Below are positions 29,671 to 39,350 of a stretch of 64,000 nucleotides of DNA, one piece after another. The DNA comes from Chloropicon primus (Eukaryota > Chlorophyta > Chloropicophyceae > Chloropicales > Chloropicaceae): positions 535,501 through 599,500 of the forward strand of contig CP060759.1 in NCBI GenBank assembly GCA_023205875.1. The letters are read 5' to 3'. Position 1 is the stretch's first letter. Each line of letters begins with the position of its first letter. The notes below the pieces were generated by a model, which saw only the letters and a program-made list of their open reading frames with translations, was not told the origin of the DNA and did not search any database. The position numbers were made by a program, and so were the translations under genes.

Positions 29671-30034
29671 CTCTTCATCCTGTGGCCTTCCTGGCCGGGT
29701 TCAAAACCAAGCCAGCTGCTCCAGGCCTCAACATCGGGAGGAGGGTGGGATTGGATAGGATGGATGAGAGAGAGAGAGGGAGGGAGGGAGGGGGTTGGCT
29801 GATGAGATTGCTGGGCTGGACTCCCTCTCTCAGACCGGCTGGTGCTTCTCCCTGTGAGCATAGGGCTGGCCTCTTTCCTGACCTGTGGAGAGAGAGGGAG
29901 GGAGTTGTTTGATGGCTGATGAGATTGCTGGGCTGGCCTCCCTCTCTCAGAACAAGTGTGGATGGATGAAGTGTTCTTTGCTTTAGTTTCTGAAACGACT
30001 GAATCGTTTGATATGCGTGCCGTGCTCATTGGAA
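29671..30034. repeat. Upstream duplication of the transporter gene
   Basis: Two imperfect copies of a ~65-nt segment (29767-29833 and 29888-29950) share a purine run, a 23-nt identical core (29797-29819 and 29914-29936) and a closing CTCCCTCTCTCAG. They flank a ~55-nt unrelated spacer. The tract is 5' to the transporter start and 3' of the next gene. Confidence 0.7.
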
Positions 30035-31595
30035 TTAGGCGCACATGGCATGTGGGTCGATGACGAACTTCTTCGCGGCTCCCTTGTCAAAGTCGGTGTA
30101 GCCCCTCGGCGCGTCGTCCAAGCTGATGAGCTCCACGTTCACGGCCTTGGCGATGTCAATCTTGTCGAAGAGAATGGCGTTCATGAGATCCTTGTGGTAC
30201 TTCATCACTGGGGTCTGACCGGTGTAAAAGTAGAGGGACTTGGCCCAGCCGAGTCCGATTCTCAGGCTGAGGTTACCGAACTGAGCAGCCTCGTCGACGG
30301 CGCCCGGGTCCTCGGTCACGTAAAGGCCGGGGATACCGACACCGCCACCGCACTTGGTGACAGCCATGCAGTCGTTAAGAACCTGGGCAGGGACCTCTCT
30401 GCTGTGGTCGTGGCCGCAGCCTCTGGCCTCGAAGCCGACGCAGTCGACAGCGCAGTCGACCTCGGGCTCCCTGAGAATGTCGTAAATCTGGTCCTGGATG
30501 GGGCCCTTGGAGATGTTCACGGTCTCGCATCCAAAGGCTCTGGCTTGGGCGAGGCGCTCCTCGTTCAAGTCCGCCACGATGACGCAAGCGGCTCCGAGGA
30601 GCTGGGCTCCGGCCGCGGACGCAAGGCCCACAGGGCCAGCTCCGGCGATGTAGACGGTCTTGCCAGGCTTCACTCCCGCCATGACAGCGCCATGAAATCC
30701 TGTGGGGAAGATGTCGCTCAACAAGGTCAAGTCCTGGATCTTCTCCATGGCGTGGTCCTTGTCCGGGAACTTGAGCAGGTTGAAGTCTGCGTAAGGGACC
30801 ATGACGTACTCGGCCTGACCGCCGATCCAGCCGCCCATATCGACGTAGCCGTAGGCCGCGCCAGGTCTGGCAGGGTTCACGTTGAGGCAAACGCCGGTGT
30901 GGCCCGCCTTGCACATGGGACACCTGCCACAGGCAATGTTGAAGGGCACCGAGCACAAATCACCCTTCTTGATGAACTCGACATCGGAGCCGCACTCTAC
31001 CACCTCTCCCGTGATCTGCCATTTTACGGACACAGAGAGAAAACGTTTCTTCCGTCAGTCTTCGCCCTGGGATCAAACGACGCACCCGATGCTCCGCCCC
31101 TCCTCTCTCCTCTCGGGATCGATCGAGACTCACCTCATGCCCAAGCACCATATGTCCTCCGGGGAGGGAGGTACGGCCGCGAACCATGTGCTGGTCCGAC
31201 CCGCAGATGTTCGTGGAAACGACCTTGAGAATCACTCCGTGCTGGCACTTGCGCTTCTGCCTCTCGGAGACAACTGGACTCGACGTGCTGTCCAGTTCCA
31301 GCTTTGGGAAAGGAATGTCTTGGACCTCCACGTGGTTTGGTCCCATGAAAATCACGCCACGGTTTCCCGTGGCCGAGGACGCGTACCCGCGGCTCTTGGG
31401 GATCTCGAATCCCTTGAAGCAAGCGGCGCACCCGCACGACCCTCCGTGTGCCCTGCCGAGCTTGCACGCGTGGCAAGGACAGCCAAGACCGTGGCCTCCT
31501 CCCAAGTTTCCTACACCAGTGTTGGCCAGAGCAGCTGCTGTGCCACGCTGCACCAGACGCACCGAAGACGCAAGCCTGTTCGTTACTCCTGACAT
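30035..31595 (-). CDS. Zinc-dependent formaldehyde-dehydrogenase-like enzyme, two exons
   Basis: Exon 1 is 31595-31134 and exon 2 is 31015-30035; the intron 31133-31016 is GTGAGT/GGCAG, phase 0, joining VLGHE to ITGEVVECG. The product is 480 aa of the MDR superfamily. Catalytic zinc ligands lie in NICGSDQHM and GHE, structural zinc ligands in CGRCPMCKAGHTGVC, and the Rossmann motif in GAGPVGLA. The class matches glutathione-independent formaldehyde dehydrogenase (FdhA-like), which oxidises formaldehyde to formate with NAD. The N-terminus is basic and hydrophobic (RLASSVRLVQRG), suggesting a mitochondrial presequence, then a Cys-rich stretch (GCPCHACKLG, then SCGCAACFKG), which is not part of the core family. 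Confidence 0.85.
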
Positions 31596-32510
31596 CTTTC
31601 TTTCTTTCTCTCTCTCTCTCTCTCTCTTGGACCTTTCTCTCTCGGAACTAAAACACATAAACGTTGTCAGCTTATCCTGATGCCCATCCCTTAATCAATA
31701 CTTTTGGATAAAACCAAGGGAGAGAGGATTGGAAACGGTGTGACAAGCCATGCCACGGGTGGTGTGTTATGGTGCCTTGTTCCATCGTTCAGGGGTTGGC
31801 ACCAAGTTGGTCGCCTTACCTTGTGGTGGGACTCAATGTCACGAGGAATGGATTGGATCTTGAAACCTGATCGTATACACCTCAGCTGTCTCTCGCCTCC
31901 TTTGATTGGTCGGACGGTTTGAATTGGAATTCAAATTTGAACGTCGGAAACGTGCCGAGCCCGAGCGACGAAAAATGGACGAGGAGGCCACGAGGCCACG
32001 AGGCGGGTCCTCCTCCTCCAAGCAAAGGGAGCCTCCTCTCGCCCTCTCGCTCGCTCTTTCTTTCCCTCCATTCTGTCTTTCTTTCTCTCTCTTGGTTCTG
32101 TGTCGAGATCGGGGTGGGAAGGTGGTGTCACCTTCCTAGTGATGAGGTGGTGCTGGTTGAGGTGACCGCAATGAGGAAGCGGTGCACCTGGTCGACACCC
32201 ACCTGACACTACCGCAATCAGCAAACCGCTCCCTCTCTCTGCAAGGTGGAAGAGGTTGAGAAACCAGCATCCCAAGGCGTGAGACGAGACAAAGAGACAA
32301 AGAGAGAGAAACAGGCAATGGCCTCATCATTGTTCCTCACCATTCCTTCCTCTCCTGTCCACCGCCATCGCGATCCCTCCTACCTCTGAGCTTTTCTTCC
32401 AAAATATCTTGCATGATTGGGCTCGTGGCGTGGCGAGCAATAGAGAGAGAGAGAGAGGAAGCGAAGCGACGAGGACGAGGACGAGGACGAGGACGGGGAC
32501 GGGGAGCGCA
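31596..32510. other. Divergent promoter of the formaldehyde-dehydrogenase-like and CP12 genes
   Basis: 915 nt with CT/GA-rich low-complexity runs (about 31600-31632, 32040-32100, 32288-32320 and 32438-32460) and no convincing reading frame. Small inverted repeats occur around 32130-32165. I see no gene; it should hold both promoters, one light-responsive if CP12 behaves as in plants. Confidence 0.45.
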
Positions 32511-32842
32511 ATGGCAGGGTGCAAGGTCAATTACTCACGCCGCGTCTTGGGACCTCGAGGAGGTCGTCTTCCGGAAACCTTAAGGTCGTTTACCGGAGGA
32601 GGACACGTCTCCTCCTCGACACCAGCAGCAGCAGTGGTGGTGGTGGAGAACGCCGCGAGAGGTTTCCCGCCCAAGAGACTTGTCCTTCGCAGGGCCACGG
32701 AGAGCGAGGAGGATGCCCAAGTCACCCGCTTCAGGAGACAGCTCGACAAGGAGTACATGGAGGGCAAGATCGAGGAGGCCGTGCGAGGTGAGTGCCAGTC
32801 CGTCCGTCAGGAAACGTTTCGTTTCGCAAAAGGAACTCATCT

Positions 32843-32874
<32 letters not shown>

Positions 32875-33280
32875 CCGCTCGCTTTTTCCCTCGCTCGTGT
32901 CGTCGTCAGATGCCGTGGAGGCGTGCGAGGACACGGAGGAGATGAAGGAGTGCGCCATCGCGTGGGAAGCGGTGGAGGAGCTGAGGGACGCTGCGGACAG
33001 GAAGCGGCTGGGCGACGAGGTCACGACGAACAACGGGGACGGTTTCATGGTGCTCGAGGGGGGGAACGGAGCTGCGGAGGGGCAGAAGGACTACCCCGCG
33101 GGCCTCCAAGGAAGGGACTTCCTTGCGGACGTGGCCCCGTGCGAGGCCGAGGAGTGCGACGCGCCCAGTGGCAGCCTCTTCGCTGCCGGGGGGCTGGAGC
33201 GCTCGATCCAGAGGCTGGAAATGGAGAAGGGCGAAGAAGCGAAGCGGAAGGAGAAGGAGGAGGGAGAAGGAAACCTGTGA
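32511..33280 (+). CDS. CP12: CP12, Calvin-cycle regulator, two exons
   Basis: Exon 1 is 32511-32787, intron 32788-32909 (GTGAGT donor, GTCAG acceptor, phase 1) and exon 2 32910-33280, giving 215 aa. CP12 binds glyceraldehyde-3-phosphate dehydrogenase and phosphoribulokinase in the chloroplast and shuts them off when its disulfides form in the dark. The signature is split by the intron: IEEAVR, then D-AVEACEDTEEMKEC with a C-x8-C pair, and AWEAVEELRDAA. The N-terminal ~70 residues are basic and Ser/Arg-rich, a transit peptide. The C-terminal pair is CEAEEC, shorter than the usual C-x8-C, and an extra ~45-residue tail follows (ending EGEGNL). The intron carries an (AAC)n tract. Confidence 0.85.
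32842..32875 (+). repeat. AAC microsatellite in the CP12 intron
   Basis: About 11 AAC units just upstream of the branch and polypyrimidine region of the CP12 intron. A second run of the same unit sits in an intron of the enoyl-CoA hydratase gene (36432-36459). Likely length-variable. Confidence 0.8.
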
Positions 33281-33329
33281 TTCACCCCCGATGTAACAAA
33301 ATTCTTTTTACCGAAAAAGCCCCCAGGGT

Positions 33330-34967
33330 TTACTCTACAATGGAGACGATGACGGTGATGTCATCTTTCTTTCCGCCAGAATAGACCATGTCAAAGGCCT
33401 CTGTCGCGGCTTTGGAGTACGGCGTCTCCATCCACTTGTCCATGGAGTTGAGGAAGGCGCGGTTTCCGAGCTCGTTGGCGAGCCTGGTGGCCCTCGTCCC
33501 CATGCAGCTATCGGAGAAGAGCTTCTGCACATCAAACGCCATCGTTATCGCGTCCTCCTCCGCGAGGTTGTCGAACAGGCCGTCCGTTCCCACGATGACT
33601 ATGTCCCCCGACTCCAAACCCACGGCGCTGACCAGGGCGTCCTCTGGTCTGTCGGACTGCTCCTGGTGGCCCACCTGGAAAGGGTAGCCGAACGAGTGCT
33701 CCTGCTGGGGAGTCTTGAACTTCACCCCCGACTCGTTCAGGATGACCACGCCCGAGTCTCCCAAGTTTGCAATCTGAGCCGTCCCCCTGACCGTGTCCAC
33801 CAAGCAGCAGCACAGAGTGCTGCTCCCTCGGATCGATTCCTGCTTCACGCTGTCGACCGCCCTCTTGATGACTTCCGTGACTGATATCGCGTTCTTGAAG
33901 ACTTCCTCCTTGGCGACGGTCATGAGAGCCTTCGAGAACTGGCCGGCATCGATTCCGTATTCGCTCCACATGTAAACCCCATCGGCGACCCCGATACCGT
34001 AAGTCTTCCCGTTCTCGCTGAAGCACTTGAAGTAGGCGTCTTCCCCCGCGTGGCCGTCCTCCTTGCAGTTCTTCGCCTTCACCCCCTTCTTGACTTTGCT
34101 CGGGTGGGGGCTCACGAACACGCCGGACTGAACCGACAGCTGCTTCGGCAGAATCCTGCCAAAGCTCGTGAGCCTCTCCAGCATGGGCTGGACAAAGGGG
34201 ATGAGCTTTCTGCTCAGGGGGTACGCCCCGCTGTCGCTCCTTCCGAACCAGCACTTGCACGGGAACTCGAGCCGCTTTCCCGTGGGCGAGTACACGATCA
34301 CCTTCTCCACGTACCAGCCCTCTCCGCCGCCGGGCTGCTTTGAGTCTTCCGGGTCCTTGCCCTCCTCGAGGGGCTCCAGGCTGAGCTCGATTCCGGAAAC
34401 CCGGCCCAAAAGGCTCGGCGTCAAGAGGTAGAACGTTTTGTTCGACCCGGTCTTGAACTCCTCGATGTCGTTCCCCTCTTCCGGACTCCTCAGCAGGCAC
34501 TTGCCCGAGTGGTGCAAGTTCCCCACCAAATTGATGTGAACGTTCGAAGTCGTTCCGGCGCCCCGCAGCTCCCCCGTCTGCACCTCCACCTTGTACTCGA
34601 ACCTCTCCTGGAAGGGGTGGTTCTCCGTCGTCACGAAGGTCGCCATGCTGTCTTTGCTCATGTCCGCGTAAGGCCCGGGCCCGGGCCTGGGCGCAGGCGA
34701 GGCGTCCTCGGCGGGAACTTCCTCCACCCTCGCCGAGCGCGCGCCCGGGTGTGTGCTCTTCGCCGTGTAAAACGCATTGAAGTGGAACGACCTCCAACCA
34801 AAATCATTCTCAGCAACAGCAACAACCTTGGCGTCCGCGTCGGCGTCGGCCCTGGCGTTGGGCAAGCCTCCCCCCCCGGTGATGCACCTCACGCCGAGAC
34901 CCTGGCCCCAGTCCCTCGCAAGCCTCCTCGAGGATAACGTGACTCGCGTGAGCCATGAGCACGTCAT
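33330..34967 (-). CDS. PLAT-domain PP2C-type phosphatase
   Basis: Single exon, 545 aa from the ATG at 34967 (MTCSWLTRVTLSSRRLARD, a likely mitochondrial or plastid presequence); the open frame further upstream to 35450 is Arg/Ser noise. Residues ~120-250 form a PLAT/LH2 beta-sandwich (YKVEVQTGELRGAGTTSNV, VHINLVG, then KTFYLLTPS and WYVEKVIVYS), a lipid/protein-binding module. Residues ~300-545 are a PP2C of the PTC7/SpoIIE type: HAGEDAYF, GVADGVYMW, LGDSGVVIL, VGTDGLFDNL and GGKKDDITVIV carry the metal-binding Asps. A PLAT-PP2C combination is not one I know from standard families, so it may be lineage-specific. The phosphatase substrate is unknown. Confidence 0.8.
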   Translation of the reverse strand: MTCSWLTRVTLSSRRLARDWGQGLGVRCITGGGGLPNARADADADAKVVAVAENDFGWRSFHFNAFYTAKSTHPGARSARVEEVPAEDASPAPRPGPGPYADMSKDSMATFVTTENHPFQERFEYKVEVQTGELRGAGTTSNVHINLVGNLHHSGKCLLRSPEEGNDIEEFKTGSNKTFYLLTPSLLGRVSGIELSLEPLEEGKDPEDSKQPGGGEGWYVEKVIVYSPTGKRLEFPCKCWFGRSDSGAYPLSRKLIPFVQPMLERLTSFGRILPKQLSVQSGVFVSPHPSKVKKGVKAKNCKEDGHAGEDAYFKCFSENGKTYGIGVADGVYMWSEYGIDAGQFSKALMTVAKEEVFKNAISVTEVIKRAVDSVKQESIRGSSTLCCCLVDTVRGTAQIANLGDSGVVILNESGVKFKTPQQEHSFGYPFQVGHQEQSDRPEDALVSAVGLESGDIVIVGTDGLFDNLAEEDAITMAFDVQKLFSDSCMGTRATRLANELGNRAFLNSMDKWMETPYSKAATEAFDMVYSGGKKDDITVIVSIVE

Positions 34968-35865
34968 CTTGAGCTGGCCGGTGACGAGGCAAAAAGCAAG
35001 ATTCGCGACGACGACGAGAGGGAGCACACGTTTGGTTTGGTTTGGTTTGGTTTTTCTCTCGAGCGAGGAGAAGGAGGGGATGTAAAGGTGTCCCGTCCCT
35101 TGCGCCCGTCCTCTCTTCCGCGACGTGCGTCCCTTCTTCGCTCGCGTCACCCGAGCACGTGATGCTCGGCTCGCCCGCTGACTCGCCTTGACTGGACGCC
35201 CGTTCAGCGAGCTCGTTCCCCTGAAGGCCGATTGGAGGAGAGGAGAGAAGAGGAGAGGAGAAGGTCTGATGTGATGTGATGTGATGTGATGTGACGTCTC
35301 AAGGGGCAGGGGAGGGGGGAACTGATCAACCCTCTCTCTCGGTTCTCTCTCTCTCTCTCTCGGTTCTCTCCCTTGTCTTCTTCCTTCAATGATCCCCCTG
35401 GTGGTGCACCTTGCCAAGGTGACCTTGGTGGTGGTGGTGGCAATCAACACCGGTGTGCGTAGCTGGCCTCAGAGGGAGGGCAGCTACTCCTGTGGAAGGA
35501 GAGGAAGCGTTGTCGTGATCAAGTGACCAAGTGATCGTGATCATGACACGGATGGACAGACAGGGGCTGAGGTGAGTGCAGGTGATCCCACCCGTACAAC
35601 CCGTGATCATGGTCTACGTCTATACGCGTCTATCCAATGTGAGAGTGAGAAGTGAGAAGTGAGAAGTGAGAAGTGAGAAGTGAGAGTGAGTCGTCTTACC
35701 ATCCGTGATCACCAATGAAGGCAGGTGCCGAGGAAGAAGCTTCCCTTCTTTGCACTTCCCCTCCTTTGTCCAGAAGGAGTGCAAAGTTGCTGACCGTAGA
35801 AAAGCGCACAGAGGAGAAGAAACGAGGCAGAGACTCCAAAGAGAGAGAAGGATCGATTGATTAGA
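34968..35865. other. Divergent region with short tandem repeats
   Basis: 898 nt between the PLAT-PP2C and enoyl-CoA hydratase starts. It carries a TGATG run (about 35268-35293), a GTGAGAAGT run (about 35641-35690) and a cluster of four CGTGATCA octamers (about 35515, 35539, 35605 and 35705), plus CT-rich runs. I see no gene. Confidence 0.5.
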
Positions 35866-37514
35866 ATGATACAACACAGTGTAGCGCGAGGCCTTGCTGC
35901 CATTGCGGGACAGACCAGGTCAGTCCCCTCAACACGACAAGCGATGGAGCGACAAAGCGACGCGAGTGGAAAAACACTCCACGGGCGGCGACTTGTCTCT
36001 CTCTCTCCGGATCCCTCCACCTCTCTCTCTTCTTGATGTTCTCTCTGTCTCTTCTGGCGAACGAAAGGGGAAAAGGATACGACGACGACGCGACGTGGTG
36101 AAGGATGGAGGCGTTGTTCGTGCCGTGTCGGTGTTCGCGATGCTGGGTCGAACTCGTGTATGGGCGACGGGGTTCACTCTTGCGAGAATCGTCTCCTCCT
36201 TCCGCGTCAGATCCGTCCTCGTCCTCGTCATCATCATCATCATCATCTTCATCGTTGTCGTCGGTGGAAGGAGCCAGGGTTCGCTGACGCTACGATTCGA
36301 TTCGATTCGCAATTTCCTTTTCCGCTGCGCTTTTGGTGCGCATGCACGCAGGTACTGCCTCGGCACCGCACTCCAAGGAGGAAGCAGAATAGTAGCAGCC
36401 AGAGGGCCAAGGTGAGCAAAAGGCTTGGGAGACAACAACAACAACAACAACAACAACAGATCGTGCATGTGTCGTCGCCATCTCAGTCGCCATCTCAATC
36501 GCTGACGCGGTGCGTGTTTCTGCTGCTTCCCTTGCTCTTCTTTCCTCCCCTCACCACCGTGCTGGTGCCAGCGCCTTGCCGAGCCTCGCCATGTCCAGCC
36601 GCTTCGCGTCCTCCGGGGAAGGCCAGATATGGGAGTTCCTTCGCACGGAGAAGCGAGAGAACGGCGTCGCTGTGGTGAGGCTTCACAGGCCGGACGCCCT
36701 GAACGCCCTCAGCGGGCCGCTCATGGGGGAGCTGGTGAGCGCCCTGAGGAACATGGACAACGACCCCGAGGTCAAGGCCGTTGTTCTGACGGGCAGCGAG
36801 AGAGCCTTCGCAGCCGGAGCAGACATCAAGGAGATGAAGGACAAGAACTACGCCGAGGTGTACAAGACGGCGATGCTCGAGGCGTGGAGCGAGGTGTCCG
36901 ACATAAGGAAGCCGATCGTTGCAGGAGTGAACGGCTTCGCTCTCGGAGGTGGTTGCGAGCTTGCCATGATGTGTGACATCATCATCGCCGGTGAGAACGC
37001 CGTCTTCGGGCAGCCCGAGATTCAGCTTGGCACCATCCCCGGAGCCGGAGGGACCCAGAGGCTCACGAGGGTCGTGGGCAAGTCCCTTGCCATGGAAATG
37101 TGCCTGACGGGGTCGAGACTGGATGCTCACTTGGCCGAGAAAAGGTAGGAATGGCCGGGGAGACTTTGTTTCTTGCGAGCCTCGCCCCGACGACGCGCGT
37201 TCCCTGTTCGCGACACTGACTTTTGGTGCTCTTCGCTCTTCGACGAACCGAACTGAAGAGGCCTCGTGAGCAGGGTGGTGCCCACGGAGCAGACCGTGGA
37301 CGAGTGCATCAAGGTGGCCGAGAAGATTGCGCAGTTCTCCACGCCTGTGATCATCGCTGCAAAGGACTGCGTGAACCAGTCGCAGGAGCTCAGCCTGCAG
37401 CAAGGCCTCAAGTACGAGAAGGCTCTGTTCTGGAGCACCTTTGCGCTGAGCGACAGGCTCGAGGGCATGACTGCCTTCAAGGACAAGAGAAAGCCTAATT
37501 TCACGGACGAGTAA
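35866..37514 (+). CDS. ECHS1: Mitochondrial enoyl-CoA hydratase, four exons
   Basis: Exons 35866-35918, 36352-36411, 36572-37144 and 37259-37514 join with phase 2 at each border to 313 aa. The first exon encodes MIQHSVARGLAAIAGQT, a typical presequence, and exon 3 holds the crotonase fold: VLTGSERAFAAGADIKEM, NGFALGGGCELAMMCD, GQPEIQLGTIPGAGGTQRL with catalytic Glu residues. The last exon supplies GLVSRVVPTEQ. It hydrates 2-trans-enoyl-CoA in beta-oxidation. The 5' end is less sure than the body: an alternative first exon can be drawn from the ATG at 36140 straight through to 36411, also in phase, but it would carry a hydrophobic Ile/Val run. Confidence 0.85.
36432..36459 (+). repeat. AAC microsatellite in the hydratase intron
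   Basis: About nine AAC units inside the intron between exons 2 and 3 of the enoyl-CoA hydratase gene (36412-36571). Confidence 0.8.
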
Positions 37515-37722
37515 ACACCCATCATCAAGCACGAAAGCGTTTAAAGCAGCAGCAGCAGCAGCAGGAAACCAATTGATTAATATATTTTTTTTTATTCGTG
37601 TGTGGGGTGGCGAGGACCCATCCTACGGTCCACCCATTATCTCGGCCTGACGCCGTATTGCTATCAATCCAGTGCTTTGCTTTAAATACAATGGCCACCG
37701 CCCCGCCCGATCAAGCACGGGG

Positions 37723-38161
37723 TCAGTGCGCGAACGCCTCGATGGCCTTGCTTGCTGCCTCGGCGAGGTCCATCAGAGTGCTTATCGCCGGTCGCATGAG
37801 CCTCACTTCAGTGGCGTCCAGCTTGATGACGAGAAGAGTGTCATCCTCCTCGTCGATCTCGATCGACCTGTGGACTTTGGTAGGATTGAGCTGCAAGAGA
37901 AACACACAAGAGAGCGAGTCAGAACCCAAAACAAAAAAGAGAGACAACTTGTCGCTCCTTCCTCACCTCCTTGTCGACCATCAACGACGTGCGCAAAATG
38001 ACCGCATCGTTGTGACAAGTCGTTTTAATCCTCGCCTCGCTAGTGACCGAGCACACGAGTCAAGTCCCACGTCAGTCAGTCAGTCACTCTCTAGGGCATA
38101 GCACAACGTTTTCCTTCGCCGGTACTGGGAAGAGAAAGCGCTTGTGTGCGTGTCTGTGTGC

Positions 38162-38192
<31 letters not shown>

Positions 38193-38269
38193 GCACGGCA
38201 CTTGCTGTGAACTTACAAATGGTGTGGCTTGGACGCGTCCGCGCCAGTCTCGCTCCACTCGCGCTCCAT
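37723..38269 (-). CDS. PCC1: KEOPS complex subunit Pcc1, three exons
   Basis: Exons 38269-38217 (MEREWSETGADASKPHH), 38039-37967 and 37890-37723 join in phase (TT|C at the first junction, phase 0 at the second) to 97 aa. The product is the CTAG/Pcc1 fold: ILRTSLMVDKE, then LNPTKVHRSIEID, LLVIKLDATEVRLMRPAIST and a C-terminal helix LMDLAEAASKAIEAF. Pcc1 dimerises the Kae1 module of KEOPS/EKC that makes t6A on tRNAs and affects telomeres. Length 97 aa is normal. Only the final exon has an appreciable open frame, so the gene would be missed by ORF calling. Introns are 38216-38040 (GTAAGT donor, CACTAG acceptor) and 37966-37891 (GTGAGG donor, TGCAG acceptor). Confidence 0.85.
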
Positions 38270-38507
38270 TATGAGTTCCTTCCTTCCTCTTCGGTGTCCG
38301 CCGACTCGGCTGCCTTTCTGAAGAAAAAACCAATCTCCCCTGGAGACCGCGGAGGAGAAGGGGTGAAGCCAGTTGATGATGCGGAACGGGAACGAAGGAA
38401 GCAAGGACCAAGAGAGAATTAGTTTACAAACTAAAGTTAAACAGAATGATTTTGACTCTTCGTACGTCACGCGCGTGAGTGAGTTGCGCCTCGTGGTGCG
38501 CGCCACT

Positions 38508-39350
38508 TCATTTCATCAAGAACTCCTCCAGTTGCGCGAGGCTTGAGGGTCTCTTCAGCAGAGCCTTGGTGAGGGTCTCCTCCCACTGCTTCATCACGAT
38601 GGGGAACTGCATGTAATCGGCGTTCTCCTCGAGCCAGATCTTGTCCAGGAGCTCGAATGTCATGCAGAAGACTTCCTCGAAGGCCTTCTCGTGCTCGGCG
38701 TCGCCCACGTCAAGGAGCTTGAGGAAGGCCCGCCCAGGCCCCGTGGCGGGGGCTCCGTCGCCCTTGAGGTCCAGAAGCTTCGCCAGGGTGAAGGTGATGT
38801 TGACCCCAGCCGCCCCGAAGGGATACTCCCAGTCCGAGCGCTTCCCCTGGAGCTTGAAGCACAGCCTCTGGAAAGCGAGGGGCTTGGACTCGCCAAAGTA
38901 GATGAGGTTCTCCAGGGCCGCAAAACCTCCGCCCCTGAAGTCGCTCGAGGGGTGATCCCCCTGCCAGCCCATCTCTTGCCACTGCTTCGTCTTCCCTTCG
39001 ACGAAAGGCAGGTCTGGGAACGCCAGGCCCCACAACCTCTTCAGCTCCCCTCCGTGAGTGTCCTGGTCGTACTTGACGCCCAGACGCCCCCTCAGGTCGC
39101 CCAAGCGCCTCCTCTGGAGCTCCGTCACCTTGCTGCTCCCAAAGTGCCACGACACGGGAAGGATGTACTCCGCCACCTTGCCCACTATATAAGACAGGTA
39201 GCTCAACGTCTGCTGAAACACCGTCAACCTGCAACGCTTGGCCCTCGGCTCGTCATCCGAGTCGTACTCGTCCGGACCCAACAAGCGTTCGGACATGACA
39301 TTGTCGTCCTCCGTCATCGGACTTATCTTCCTCTTCCTCAGTATTCCCAT
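38508..39350 (-). CDS. ELMO-domain protein
   Basis: Single exon, 280 aa from the ATG at 39350 (MGILRKRKISPM); an in-frame upstream GTG/TTG at 39410 adds nothing. The first ~60 residues are acidic and Ser-rich. The ELMO/CED-12 domain covers ~80-275: LTELQRRRLGDLRGRLG-like start, GDHPSSDFRGGGFAALENLIYF (the DFRGxG core) and NITFTLAKLLDL. ELMOD proteins act as GTPase-activating proteins for Arf/Arl family GTPases; the D-F-R-G motif contains the arginine proposed for catalysis. Its client GTPase cannot be inferred here. Confidence 0.85.
   Translation of the reverse strand: MGILRKRKISPMTEDDNVMSERLLGPDEYDSDDEPRAKRCRLTVFQQTLSYLSYIVGKVAEYILPVSWHFGSSKVTELQRRRLGDLRGRLGVKYDQDTHGGELKRLWGLAFPDLPFVEGKTKQWQEMGWQGDHPSSDFRGGGFAALENLIYFGESKPLAFQRLCFKLQGKRSDWEYPFGAAGVNITFTLAKLLDLKGDGAPATGPGRAFLKLLDVGDAEHEKAFEEVFCMTFELLDKIWLEENADYMQFPIVMKQWEETLTKALLKRPSSLAQLEEFLMK

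Noticed and set aside
35641-35690. CRISPR-like repeat (GTGAGAAGT)n
   Set aside because: The units are contiguous nine-base repeats with no spacers: a simple microsatellite in a eukaryote.
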